A stretch of 64,000 nt of DNA from Constantimarinum furrinae (GTDB lineage Bacteria; Bacteroidota; Bacteroidia; Flavobacteriales; Flavobacteriaceae). A program made the translations under genes and the position numbers. Of the stretch, positions 33,709-43,094 are shown piece after piece (position 1 is the stretch's first letter; each line of letters starts with the position of its first letter). Where the stretch lies: contig NZ_CP052909.1 in NCBI RefSeq assembly GCF_014295415.1, forward strand, positions 1,798,001 to 1,862,000. Reading direction: 5' to 3'. The notes beneath the pieces were generated by a model. The model made no database searches. It was not told where the DNA came from and saw nothing but the letters and a program-made list of their open reading frames with translations.

Positions 33709-35086
33709 CACACATCAGGCATCATTCAGGGATCCTTCGGGTTATATGTTTCATGACGGTGAAACGCTACGAAGGGTAATACATCCTATCTACTTTCCGC
33801 AGTACAATAAACTTAAAGACAGCGGCTTTTTTAAAACTCTTATTGATAAAGGGCTTTTAATTGGTCATGAGGAAACTTCGGCTAGTGCTGAAAACATTAT
33901 AATCACTCCCGAAAAGATCCCGTTCATAACCAACCCTTACGAGTGGAGTTTTGAGCAATACAAGCACGCCGCTCTTCACACCTTAAAAATTCAGAAATAT
34001 GCACTTTCCAAAGGGTTTATTCTGAAGGATGCTTCGGCGTACAACGTGACTTTTCACAAGGGGAAACCTGTATTCATAGACACCCTTTCTTTCGATTTCT
34101 ACGAAGAGGATACACCGTGGCGCGCTTATAAACAGTTTATCACGCACTTTTTCGGGCCTTTGGTGCTTGCTAAATTTCACGGCACCGAAGTGTTTAAAAT
34201 GATGCAAACGCATATAGACGGGATTCCGGTAAAATTAATAGCTTCCATGTTACCCGGAAAAACTAAACTGAGTTCTACCCTCTATACCAACATTCACCTG
34301 CTGGCTAAAATGGAGAGTAAGCACAGCGAAGATTACAAAGCTGAAACCAAAGTTGCCCGATTGTCTAAAAAGGCACAGAGCAATATACTGGAAAGCCTCT
34401 TTGATTATATTAAAAAGCTGGAACTTAAAGAAGTTACCGAATGGGGGAATTACTACGACAAGACCAATTACGATACCGAAGCATTTACCGCTAAAAAGGA
34501 GCTTATTAAAAGTTGGGTGAGTCCGTTACAACCAAAAACCTTGATCGATGTGGGTGGTAATGACGGAACTTTTGCTCGAACCGTACTGGATACAGTACCT
34601 CATGTGATGGTTACCGATATCGATCCCAATGCAGTTGATCATAATTACCGGACTGCCCTTAAGAACAACGAATACAACATGCTTCCTTTTGTGTGTGACG
34701 TGCTACAACCCGCACCCGGAATCGGTTTTAATAACACCGAGCGTTCATCGCTTATCGAGCGGTTGCGCGACTATGCTCCGGATGTAACTATGGCTTTAGC
34801 TCTGATCCATCACATTACACTTTCAGGGAATGTACCATTTGAGAAATCGGCCGAATTCTTTTCGAAATTTTCAAAACATCTCATCATAGAATTCCCTACG
34901 CGCACCGATTCGTGGGTAGAATCCTTGTTAGTGAGAAAACGCGAGTTCATCAATCATTTCGATTTTTATCGCGAAGAAGAATTTGAAAAAGGATATAACA
35001 AATACTTCAGCTTAGAGAAAAAAGAAGCTGTTGCAGGTACAAAGCGTATTCTGTATTTGTATAAAAACCTTGAACATGGAGGGTAA
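33689..35086 (+). CDS. NoeA-like protein: kinase-like motif plus SAM methyltransferase
   Basis: This 465-residue protein starts at MTISETNTHQ (an in-frame Met 10 codons upstream is unlikely). Residues 10-210 resemble the N-terminal half of nodulation protein NoeA-like proteins (ASFRDPSGYMF, PYEWSFEQYKHAALHTL). KDASAYN (Asp114, Asn119) followed by FID (Asp131) has the D-x4-N...D spacing of kinase/aminoglycoside phosphotransferase catalytic loops. Residues 283-460 form a class I SAM methyltransferase (LIDVGGNDGTF, VTDIDPNA). The start overlaps the small DPG protein and the end overlaps the first AlkP protein. Substrate unknown; a glycan carrier is plausible. Confidence 0.82.
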   Translation: MTISETNTHQASFRDPSGYMFHDGETLRRVIHPIYFPQYNKLKDSGFFKTLIDKGLLIGHEETSASAENIIITPEKIPFITNPYEWSFEQYKHAALHTLKIQKYALSKGFILKDASAYNVTFHKGKPVFIDTLSFDFYEEDTPWRAYKQFITHFFGPLVLAKFHGTEVFKMMQTHIDGIPVKLIASMLPGKTKLSSTLYTNIHLLAKMESKHSEDYKAETKVARLSKKAQSNILESLFDYIKKLELKEVTEWGNYYDKTNYDTEAFTAKKELIKSWVSPLQPKTLIDVGGNDGTFARTVLDTVPHVMVTDIDPNAVDHNYRTALKNNEYNMLPFVCDVLQPAPGIGFNNTERSSLIERLRDYAPDVTMALALIHHITLSGNVPFEKSAEFFSKFSKHLIIEFPTRTDSWVESLLVRKREFINHFDFYREEEFEKGYNKYFSLEKKEAVAGTKRILYLYKNLEHGG

Positions 35087-36572
35087 GAGAACGGGCAGAT
35101 CGGGTGGATTCTTCGGCCTGTCGGGCCCGCACCCCTTGCTTATTGCTTTAGCTGCCGGACTCTATCCATTACTGCATTATTACAACGGAAATTTCGATAT
35201 TGCTGATAGCTGGATACAGTTGTTATTTATGCTGGGCTTGTGTCTGGGATTACCAATCCTGCTGGTTTATGTATCCAAATTCGTTTTTCGCCTTGGATTT
35301 TTGCGAAAATTTAAATCCTACCGACTTACAGCGGTGAATCTGGTGGTCTTCTTCGGATTGCTTGGCTTACTTATTTTTCACTTGAACAAAAAAGAGTTAG
35401 CCGTTGTACTACTGGTGTCGGCTTTGGCTAGTTTTTTATTATACCGTTTTTTAGGACAGGTAATTATTCTTCAGTTGCTCCTGGCAGTGATGAGTTTTGT
35501 GACACTCATTCCGCGGGGCTGGTTTGTTTTAAATTACGATGCAGAATGGACACAGACACCCGATGCGATCACCGAGGTGGTCTTTAAACAAAATCCCAAT
35601 GTTTACGTGATTCAGCCGGATGGCTATACCAACTTTACCGAACTGAGAAAGGCACCTTATAACCACAGGGATAAAACCTTCGAAAATTATCTTACTGAAA
35701 CCGGTTTTATTAATTACCCTAACTTCCGAAGCAATTATTATTCAACGTTAACATCCAATTCGTCCATGTTCGCGATGAAACACCACTATTATCAAAATAC
35801 GTATCCCGGGAATTTAAAGACCTACGGCTCGCAGGAAGTGATTGTAGGATCGCAAAATAATGTATTAAAAACATTTAAGAAGAACGGTTATAAAACCCAT
35901 CTGGTCACAGACAACTCTTTTTTTCTCACTAACCGGAAACTTTCAAGTTTCGATCATTGTAACATAGATCAGAGCGAAGTGAAATTATATGATACCGGTG
36001 GTATTTCGGGAGTGGACATCATTGAGGATTTTCAAAAGTTGCTTCATGGCCAGTCGGACACAAGCAATTTTTATTTTATAGAAAAGACTATCCCCAGTCA
36101 CATACAGTATACCAAAGCTGCCTCTCTGGGTGTTGAAATGGAGCGGGAAACCTATCTTGAACGCCTCGAAGAAGCGAACGACTGGTTAACGCAGCTTATC
36201 ACTCTCATTCATACCTATGACACGGATCCATTGATCATTTTGGTTGGAGATCACGGCGGATATGTTGGTCTAAGTTATGTCAAGGAGGTGGAACAGATAA
36301 AATTGAGTCCGTTAGAGGCTACCTCGGTATTCAGCAGTCTGCTTTCTATAAAATGGCCCCAAGGATTAAATGCTGAAGGAATTGAGTTCAGGTCTAATGT
36401 GAACTTATTCCGGCAGCTATTTGCGGTGATGAGCGGGGACAAGCAATGGCTCAATAATCTTGAAGCCAACGAAAGCTTTGTCCCTTTGTATGATGGGGGA
36501 AGTGCCAACTTTTATAAATATATTGATGATGAAGGAAATTCGGTTTTTGAGCAAGTAGAAACGCCGAATTAA
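35076..36572 (+). CDS. Membrane AlkP-superfamily protein, paralogue 1
   Basis: This 498-residue protein has about five N-terminal membrane helices (up to residue 145) and a C-terminal periplasmic alkaline-phosphatase-superfamily domain. It has metal-ligand candidates Asp182 (PDGY), His342 (PSH), and Asp392/His393 in GDHGGYVG, with a Ser/Thr nucleophile candidate in YYSTLTSN (Ser223 or Thr224). It lacks the sulfatase Cys-x-Pro-x-Arg motif. The architecture matches phosphoethanolamine/phosphoglycerol transferases or membrane phosphatases. The ATG overlaps the methyltransferase stop by 11 bp. It is the most divergent of the three paralogues. Confidence 0.85.
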   Translation: MEGKRTGRSGGFFGLSGPHPLLIALAAGLYPLLHYYNGNFDIADSWIQLLFMLGLCLGLPILLVYVSKFVFRLGFLRKFKSYRLTAVNLVVFFGLLGLLIFHLNKKELAVVLLVSALASFLLYRFLGQVIILQLLLAVMSFVTLIPRGWFVLNYDAEWTQTPDAITEVVFKQNPNVYVIQPDGYTNFTELRKAPYNHRDKTFENYLTETGFINYPNFRSNYYSTLTSNSSMFAMKHHYYQNTYPGNLKTYGSQEVIVGSQNNVLKTFKKNGYKTHLVTDNSFFLTNRKLSSFDHCNIDQSEVKLYDTGGISGVDIIEDFQKLLHGQSDTSNFYFIEKTIPSHIQYTKAASLGVEMERETYLERLEEANDWLTQLITLIHTYDTDPLIILVGDHGGYVGLSYVKEVEQIKLSPLEATSVFSSLLSIKWPQGLNAEGIEFRSNVNLFRQLFAVMSGDKQWLNNLEANESFVPLYDGGSANFYKYIDDEGNSVFEQVETPN

Positions 36573-36596
36573 ATAATTTAAATCGGGTAAGAAAAG

Positions 36597-38066
36597 ATGA
36601 AAAGCGATTCGGGATCGAAACGTATTGTTAGGGTTAGCCCCATCGATGCTGCCATAGCGGCAGGGCTATATCCGGTCTTTTTTTACTTTACGAACAACTA
36701 TACGCTGGTAAATACCTGGGAACATCTGGGTTATTTTGCACTGATGTTCTTATTGGTGCCGGCTGTAGTCTTTTTAATAGCTGATAGAGTTTTCAGGTGG
36801 TCATTTTTAAGCAAATGGCACAAATATGTACTCCCTTTTTTAAACAGTTTTGTTTTCCTTTTTCTTCTTAAAGTTTGCTTGTATGCCGGCCTTCAAAAGA
36901 AGTTGATACTGGTGATACTGGTATTGGCTTCGGTCTTTTCTTTTTTTCTGTACAGGCACCTAAAAAAGTTGATCCTGCTACAGTTTCTGTTGGCCGCTAT
37001 AGGATTATTTACATTGGTACCCACAGTAATTAAGCAGCTTAGTTTTTCTACCGAATGGATGAAACAACCCGATGACATTGCTTCAGCTACCTTTAAGAAA
37101 AAACCGAATGTTTACTTTATTGAACCCGATGGCTATGTGAATTTCTCAGAATTGAAAAGGGGTTATTACAATTATGATAACTCCGATTTCGAAAATTTTG
37201 TCGCCACTCAGGGATTCACCCATTACGCGGACTTCCGCAGTAATTACGCCAGTACCCTGGCAACCAACAGTGCAACCTTTATGATGAAACATCATTATTA
37301 CAATAAGGGCACCAGTTTTAGCGAAGCTATAGATGCCAGGAATGTTATTATTTCAGACAATACGGTTTTGAACGTATTTAAAAAGAATGGCTACAAAACT
37401 CATTTTCTGGCCGAGAAGCCTTATTTATTGCTCAATCGACCTGAAATGGGTTACGACGAGACTAATCTGGATTACGGTGAAGTTGGGTTTATTGGAACCG
37501 GCCTGGGAACGCGTCAGGATCTAATGATTCCTTTAAAGCAATATCTTGCGATTGAATCGACCCAACCTAAATTCTTTTTTGTCCAGATCTTTAATCCGGG
37601 ACATATTGGAAGGAGAGCGGGTAAAACTGCCGGAGCGGAGGAAGAACGGAGGCTGTGGCTCGAAAGTCTGGAACGGGGGAATGCCGTACTTAAGGACATG
37701 ATTAGTGCCATTAAAGAGAACGATCCCGAGGCATTGATTGTTCTCATGGCAGATCACGGAGGATTTGTTGGGATGGATTATACCAATCAGACGTATGAAA
37801 AACTACAGGATCGCGACCTTATTTACTCTATTTTTAGCAGCAATTTACTTATCCACTGGCCGAATGATGACATCCCGGAATACGATACTACATTGATATC
37901 GTCTGTTAATTTGTTTAGAATCCTATTTGCCTATTTGACTGAAAATGAAGAATACCTCGAACATCTGCAGGATGATGAGTCGTTTGTGATCGTTAATAAG
38001 GGCGCTCCAAAAGGCGTGTATAGATATCTGGATAATGAAGGAAAGGTTGTTTTTGAAAAGTTGTGA
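36597..38066 (+). CDS. Membrane AlkP-superfamily protein, paralogue 2
   Basis: This 489-residue paralogue of its neighbours shares AAGLYPVFFYFTNNYTLVNTW at the N-terminus, multiple helices to residue 145 and the periplasmic domain starting at KPNVYFIEPDGYVNF (Asp178). NYASTLATNSATF contains the nucleophile candidate, PGH and ADHGGFVGMDY the metal sites, and GVYRYLDNEGKVVFEK the shared C-terminus. It is closer to paralogue 3 than to paralogue 1. Tandem copies suggest differing substrate or position specificity in modifying a surface polymer. Confidence 0.86.
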   Translation: MKSDSGSKRIVRVSPIDAAIAAGLYPVFFYFTNNYTLVNTWEHLGYFALMFLLVPAVVFLIADRVFRWSFLSKWHKYVLPFLNSFVFLFLLKVCLYAGLQKKLILVILVLASVFSFFLYRHLKKLILLQFLLAAIGLFTLVPTVIKQLSFSTEWMKQPDDIASATFKKKPNVYFIEPDGYVNFSELKRGYYNYDNSDFENFVATQGFTHYADFRSNYASTLATNSATFMMKHHYYNKGTSFSEAIDARNVIISDNTVLNVFKKNGYKTHFLAEKPYLLLNRPEMGYDETNLDYGEVGFIGTGLGTRQDLMIPLKQYLAIESTQPKFFFVQIFNPGHIGRRAGKTAGAEEERRLWLESLERGNAVLKDMISAIKENDPEALIVLMADHGGFVGMDYTNQTYEKLQDRDLIYSIFSSNLLIHWPNDDIPEYDTTLISSVNLFRILFAYLTENEEYLEHLQDDESFVIVNKGAPKGVYRYLDNEGKVVFEKL

Positions 38067-38101
38067 GCGTACATTCAAAATTTCGAGTATAGATAAAGCA
38101 C

Positions 38102-39565
38102 ATGATTAAGAAATTTTTAAAGAGCGAAAAAAGATCCCCGTTCATTTTCGGATTGGCGGCCGGATTGTATCCTGTTATTTTTTACTACGCCACCAATTAT
38201 ACCTTGATTAATTCGTGGAAACACCTGGGGTTTTTCATCGCTTTGTTTCTTGTGGCACCCATAGTTTCACTGTTTGTAGTAGATAAACTTACAAAGCTTA
38301 GATCCCTTCACAGGTTTCAACACTATGCCTTGCCCTTCCTCAATGTCTTCCTATTTCTGTTTTTTCTTCACTTGTGTTTGTACGCATCTGTTCAGGTATG
38401 GATCTCACTGGGATTATTGATATTGGCAGGAATCATTGCTTTTTTCCTGAACAAACACAGTAAAAAGATCGTGGTACTTCAATTTATTCTGGCGGTCATC
38501 GCCTTTGTGTCCTTGGTGCCAACAGTAATAAATCAGTTGAGCTACAGTGATGAATGGATGATACTACCAGACGATATCGCCGAGGCTCAATTTGTTACAA
38601 AACCCAATGTGTACTACATACAACCGGACGGTTATGTAAATTTTTCAGAAATCGAAAAAGGATATTACAATATCGATAATACAGTATTTAAAGCCTTTTT
38701 GAAGACACAGGGCTTTACCCTCTACGAGGACTTCCGAAGTAATTATAATTCGACATTGGTATCTAATACCGCTATCTTTTCTATGCGGCATCACTACCAC
38801 AACAGCGGTTTTAATTTTAGCGAGACCATAGATGGGAGAGATATCATCATCACCAAAAATGCCGTGCTCGATGTTTTTAAGAAGAACGGTTATAAGACCC
38901 ATTTTTTTGCCGAAAGTCCGTATCTGCTGGCCAATCACCCTGAAATAGGCTATGATGTCACCAATTTTTCCCTGGATGAGATCTCATATATTGGAACCGG
39001 TCTTGAGGTGAGTAAGGAAATCTTTGATCCGTTAAAGGAGTATATCGACGTGGAAACAGAGCAGCCTAAATTCTTCTTTGTAGAGATCTTTAAACCGGGA
39101 CATGTACCTTCTCAAAAGGCAGATTCAAAAGGAGCCGAAGCCGAAAAGCAATTATGGATCGAGCGATTGCAACTGGCCAATGAAAAGTTACGTAAGACCG
39201 TTAATATTATAAAGGAACGCGACCCCAACGCACTTATCCTTATCATGGCAGATCACGGGGGCTATGTAGGTATGGATTATATGATGCAGATGCGGACCCG
39301 AACTGAGGACAGAGACCAATTATTTTCTATCTTTAGTTCCCAATTGGCCATACATTGGCCCGACAATAAAGCGCCTCGATTTGACAATACTTTTAAAACT
39401 ACCGTGAATACATTTCGGATACTGTTTTCGTATCTGGCACAGGAGGAGAAATATCTGAAACATCTTGAGGAGGATGTAAGTTTTTTAATTGTAAAAGAAG
39501 GTGCGCCCAAAGGGGTGTACAAGTGTATCGATGCAGAAGGAAACATAATCTTTGAAAAAATTTAA
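38102..39565 (+). CDS. Membrane AlkP-superfamily protein, paralogue 3
   Basis: This 487-residue paralogue has the same N-terminal start (AAGLYPVIFYYATNYTL), membrane helices, KPNVYYIQPDGYVNF, NYNSTLVSNTAIF, KPGHVP and MADHGGYVGMDY. All the proposed active-site residues are kept. It ends flush with the following gene's GTG start (no gap), so it is co-translated with the acyltransferase. Confidence 0.86.
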   Translation: MIKKFLKSEKRSPFIFGLAAGLYPVIFYYATNYTLINSWKHLGFFIALFLVAPIVSLFVVDKLTKLRSLHRFQHYALPFLNVFLFLFFLHLCLYASVQVWISLGLLILAGIIAFFLNKHSKKIVVLQFILAVIAFVSLVPTVINQLSYSDEWMILPDDIAEAQFVTKPNVYYIQPDGYVNFSEIEKGYYNIDNTVFKAFLKTQGFTLYEDFRSNYNSTLVSNTAIFSMRHHYHNSGFNFSETIDGRDIIITKNAVLDVFKKNGYKTHFFAESPYLLANHPEIGYDVTNFSLDEISYIGTGLEVSKEIFDPLKEYIDVETEQPKFFFVEIFKPGHVPSQKADSKGAEAEKQLWIERLQLANEKLRKTVNIIKERDPNALILIMADHGGYVGMDYMMQMRTRTEDRDQLFSIFSSQLAIHWPDNKAPRFDNTFKTTVNTFRILFSYLAQEEKYLKHLEEDVSFLIVKEGAPKGVYKCIDAEGNIIFEKI

Positions 39566-40543
39566 GTGAATTATAAGGTATTAAAATATACGGTTGACCA
39601 TAGAGCTGCCTGGGACGGTTTTGTCGATAGTGCAAAGAATGCGACGTTTTTGTTTAAGCGTGACTTTATGGAGTATCACAGTGACCGATTCGAAGATTTT
39701 TCACTAATGGTTTTTAGGGATGATGTCCTGTACGCGCTACTTCCGGCAAATCGAAAAGGGAACACGGTATATTCCCATCAGGGGCTTACCTACGGTAGTT
39801 TTATGCTACAGGACAGCGCCAAATTGTTGTATAGTTTCGAGGCGTTTAAGGCTATGCTTTCCTTTCTTTCTTCGGAAGGGATCCGGGAGCTGGAAATTAA
39901 GGTGATCCCTACGTTTTACAACCATATGCCTGCCGATGAATTGGAGTATTTCTTGTACAAAGCTGAAGCAGAACTTACCAAACGTGATGTTCTTATGGTT
40001 ATCGATTACAGCCATAAATTGCGATTTCAGAAGAACCGAAGGGAAGGGATTAACAAAGCAATTCGCAACGGATTGACAGTGAGGATCGATGATAATTTTG
40101 AAGGATTCTGGAATACCATTCTTATTCCTAATCTCAACAAAAAGCACGGTGTACAACCGGTTCATAGGTTAGAAGAGATACAATTACTAGCCAGACGTTT
40201 TCCTGAAAACATAAAACAAGTAAGTGTGTACAATGAATCGGGACAGCTGGTAGCCGGGACCACAGTTTTTTTAACCGAAACTACGGTGCATCCTCAATAT
40301 GTGTCGGGAAATACGGATAAAAATTTTTACGGAAGTCTTGATCTCGCTTACGATTATATCATCAATGAGCTCTGGCAGGACAAAAAGTATTTCGATTTCA
40401 ATATTTCTTCCGAAGATAACGGCACTATGCTTAATAAAGGACTTATTTTCTGGAAGGAAAGCTGCGGAGCGCGTACTTTTACTGCAGACAACTATTTGGT
40501 GGAAACCGCATCTTATAAAAAATTAAACCTGAAACTGAAGTGA
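39566..40543 (+). CDS. FemAB/GNAT-like acyltransferase
   Basis: This 325-residue protein starts with GTG at 39566, immediately after the previous stop. It fits the GNAT family typical of polysaccharide loci (FemAB-like): [60 protein letters not shown], and [24 protein letters not shown]. In a locus with FdtA/FdtB homologues it could acylate the 3-amino sugar, in place of a LbH-type FdtC, but that is inference. The next gene starts within its stop (GTGA). Confidence 0.82.
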   Translation: MNYKVLKYTVDHRAAWDGFVDSAKNATFLFKRDFMEYHSDRFEDFSLMVFRDDVLYALLPANRKGNTVYSHQGLTYGSFMLQDSAKLLYSFEAFKAMLSFLSSEGIRELEIKVIPTFYNHMPADELEYFLYKAEAELTKRDVLMVIDYSHKLRFQKNRREGINKAIRNGLTVRIDDNFEGFWNTILIPNLNKKHGVQPVHRLEEIQLLARRFPENIKQVSVYNESGQLVAGTTVFLTETTVHPQYVSGNTDKNFYGSLDLAYDYIINELWQDKKYFDFNISSEDNGTMLNKGLIFWKESCGARTFTADNYLVETASYKKLNLKLK

Positions 40544-41640
40544 TCCCATTTTTAGACTTACATAAGGTTAATAAACGATTTGAATCTGAATTTCAGGAAA
40601 AATTCAACACCTTCTTGAATTCTGGTTCTTATATCCTTGGAAAGGAAGTAAAGGCCTTTGAAGAAGAATTCGCTGCTTTTTGCGGCGTAGATCATTGTAT
40701 TGGTGTGGGCAACGGACTCGATGCCTTGCGACTTATTCTCGAAGGATATAAAGTGTTAAACCGACTTAAGTCGGGAGATGAAGTACTTGTGGCTTCCAAT
40801 ACTTTTATAGCTACTATTGTTGCCATAAAACAGGCCGGACTCACCCCGGTATTGGTTGAAGCCGACGCTGAGAGCTTTAATTTCAGTAATCAATCCATTT
40901 TGGAAAATATAAGTGAGAAGACCAAAGTCATCATGCCGGTGCATCTCTACGGACAACTATCTCCAATGGATAATATCAAAGAGCTTGCAAAAGAACATGA
41001 CTTGCTGGTGATTGAAGATGCGGCTCAGGCTCATGGGGCGGAGTACAGCGATGGTAGACTGGCAGGAAATTTAGGGGATGCAGCCGGATTTAGTTTTTAC
41101 CCCACCAAAAATCTGGGGGCACTTGGTGACGGGGGAGCGGTAACTACAAACAATGCCGATCTGGCCAATGCGATTAGAATGCTTCGAAATTATGGAGCAT
41201 CCACAAAATATGTCAATGAGATACTAGGAGTAAATTCGAGACTAGACGAATTACAGGCCATAATGCTTAGGTGCAAGCTCCCCGAACTAGAAGCGGATAA
41301 TAAGAAGCGAATTGAAATTGCGAAACGATATATTTCAGAAATAAAGAATGATAGAATTTTGCTCCCTAAATTTAGTGGTAAAGATGATCATGTCTTTCAT
41401 TTGTTTGTGATCTGCACGAAGGAACGGGATGAGCTAATGGATTATCTGAAAGATAAAAAAGTGGGCTGCCTTATCCATTACCCAATTCCGCCTCATAAGC
41501 AGGAAGCACTAAAGGAGTTCAATCACTTAAGCTTCCCTGTTGCCGAGAAAATACACGATGAGGTGTTGAGTTTACCTATGAGTCCGGTATTATCAGATGA
41601 AGAGGTGAGTCGAGTTATCGATGTGCTTAATGAGTTTTAG
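40540..41640 (+). CDS. DegT/DnrJ/EryC1 sugar aminotransferase (FdtB-like)
   Basis: This 366-residue PLP aminotransferase starts with GTG at 40540, giving the family N-terminus IPFLDL. The PLP lysine is Lys190 ([14 protein letters not shown]), with Asp160 and Gln163 in [11 protein letters not shown]. Similarity of the whole resembles FdtB/QdtB, which aminate 3-keto-6-deoxy dTDP-hexoses. The FdtA-like isomerase needed to make that substrate is encoded 5.6 kb downstream, so dTDP-Fuc3N or Qui3N is a reasonable product. Genes for dTDP-glucose synthesis are not in the window. Confidence 0.9.
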   Translation: MIPFLDLHKVNKRFESEFQEKFNTFLNSGSYILGKEVKAFEEEFAAFCGVDHCIGVGNGLDALRLILEGYKVLNRLKSGDEVLVASNTFIATIVAIKQAGLTPVLVEADAESFNFSNQSILENISEKTKVIMPVHLYGQLSPMDNIKELAKEHDLLVIEDAAQAHGAEYSDGRLAGNLGDAAGFSFYPTKNLGALGDGGAVTTNNADLANAIRMLRNYGASTKYVNEILGVNSRLDELQAIMLRCKLPELEADNKKRIEIAKRYISEIKNDRILLPKFSGKDDHVFHLFVICTKERDELMDYLKDKKVGCLIHYPIPPHKQEALKEFNHLSFPVAEKIHDEVLSLPMSPVLSDEEVSRVIDVLNEF

Positions 41641-41649
41641 AAGAAAGAG

Positions 41650-41698
41650 GTCGGAAGTCTAAAGTCGGAAGTTGGAAGTCGGAAGATTGAAGACCGAA
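41650..41698. repeat. Degenerate 7-bp tandem array (GTCGGAA type)
   Basis: Seven consecutive heptamers: GTCGGAA, GTCTAAA, GTCGGAA, GTTGGAA, GTCGGAA, GATTGAA, GACCGAA. It lies in the gap between the aminotransferase and flippase genes. The 7-bp frame is unbroken over 49 bp. Confidence 0.8.
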
Positions 41699-41730
41699 AC
41701 ATAAACGACAGCGGTCTAATAGAAATAATA

Positions 41731-41770
41731 ATACCTAATAAATAATAGTAATACCTAATAAATAATAATC
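41731..41770. repeat. 20-bp direct repeat, two copies
   Basis: ATACCTAATAAATAATAGTA is followed directly by ATACCTAATAAATAATAATC (two differences), just upstream of the flippase start. It is AT-rich and of unknown role. Confidence 0.7.
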
Positions 41771-41780
41771 ATCCCATCCC

Positions 41781-43085
41781 TTGAAAATCCCTCAATTTAT
41801 ACGTGGTAATCTTCTCTTAAAGATGACTTCCTTGAATGCCACAGTGATCGCGATCCGCTTGGTGGTTTCACTGTTTATCCAGCGATTGTTAGCCGAAATA
41901 GTAGGAGAGGCGGGAATCTCGAAAATTGGGCAGTTGCGAAACCTAACCCAACTCTTAACCTCTGTTTCCAGTGTAGGTGTTTTTAACGGTGTAGTAAAAT
42001 ATGTAGCCGAACATAAGGACGATAAAGAGCAGTTACAAAAGTTATTTTCCACGGCCTTCGTGTTCGTCGTTTTAAGTATTGTAATTACAGGGGTAACATT
42101 ATTCTTCGCTGCCAACATAATAAGCAATTATCTGTTTACAACTTCAGAATATGCGTATATCATAAAACTTATCGCAGTAACCATCCCGTTCATAGGAATT
42201 CATCGTGTATTTAACGGAGTGGTAAACGGTTTGTCGCAGTATAAGAAGTTTGCAAAGATCGATCTGCTCGGCTATCTGTTAAGTGCAGTTCTTACTGTTA
42301 TATTGCTCCTGCAGTACAACATTGATGGTGCCTTAGTGGCCATTGCCATAACTCCAGTTCTTCAGCTCATTGTATTGCTCTATATCTTTATAAAAGTACT
42401 TCGTGAATACATTCAGTTTTCCAGTTTACAATTTAAGGTACCGCTGGCAAGGAGTCTGCTGGCATTTTCGTTAATGTCCTTCTTTTCTACAGTGCTGATC
42501 AACTTTGTTGAAATTGATGTGCGTACCATGATCGTAAACCGAATCACCGAAGTAGATGCGGGAATCTGGACGGCAATGACCTTTATTTCTAAGAATTATA
42601 TGGTCTTCTCTGCGGCGATATTTACACTTTATGTACTACCAAAATTTGCCAGCATACATACCGAAACAGGCTTCAAGAAGGAATTGTTGTCCATCTATAA
42701 AACATTGCTCCCCATTTTTGGGGCTGGAATGATCCTGGTGTATTTGTTGAGGTATCAGGTAATAGAGATCATTTATCCCGACTTTACAACGATGGCCCCT
42801 CTGTTTAAATGGCAGTTGGCAGGTGATTTTGTTCGACTCGGATCCTTGGTGTTGGCCCATCAATTTTTAGCGAAAAAAATGGTGAGAAACTTTATCTTTA
42901 CCGAGCTTTTATCTTTGGGACTTTTCTACGGACTTGCCTATTATCTGGTAGGAGATTATGGTGTAGAAGGGGTGGTAATGGCCCATTTTATTAGATATGT
43001 GATTTACTTTTTAGTAGTACTGATTTTAGTGTGGAGATATTTCAGAATACAAAAAAGAACAATTCCGAATGATTCGGAGGATTAA
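41781..43085 (+). CDS. O-antigen/polysaccharide flippase (Wzx-like)
   Basis: This 434-residue integral membrane protein of the MVF/MATE-like polysaccharide transporter fold has about 12 helices and closely follows the flavobacterial O-antigen translocase type (LLLKMTSLNATVIAIRLVVS, VGVFNGVVKYVAE, RVFNGVVNGLSQYKKFA). I use the TTG start at 41781 because homologues normally have residues before KMTSLN. The alternative ATG at 41823 would cut them. It should flip lipid-linked glycan across the inner membrane. Confidence 0.88.
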   Translation: MKIPQFIRGNLLLKMTSLNATVIAIRLVVSLFIQRLLAEIVGEAGISKIGQLRNLTQLLTSVSSVGVFNGVVKYVAEHKDDKEQLQKLFSTAFVFVVLSIVITGVTLFFAANIISNYLFTTSEYAYIIKLIAVTIPFIGIHRVFNGVVNGLSQYKKFAKIDLLGYLLSAVLTVILLLQYNIDGALVAIAITPVLQLIVLLYIFIKVLREYIQFSSLQFKVPLARSLLAFSLMSFFSTVLINFVEIDVRTMIVNRITEVDAGIWTAMTFISKNYMVFSAAIFTLYVLPKFASIHTETGFKKELLSIYKTLLPIFGAGMILVYLLRYQVIEIIYPDFTTMAPLFKWQLAGDFVRLGSLVLAHQFLAKKMVRNFIFTELLSLGLFYGLAYYLVGDYGVEGVVMAHFIRYVIYFLVVLILVWRYFRIQKRTIPNDSED

Positions 43086-43094
43086 AGAGAGATT

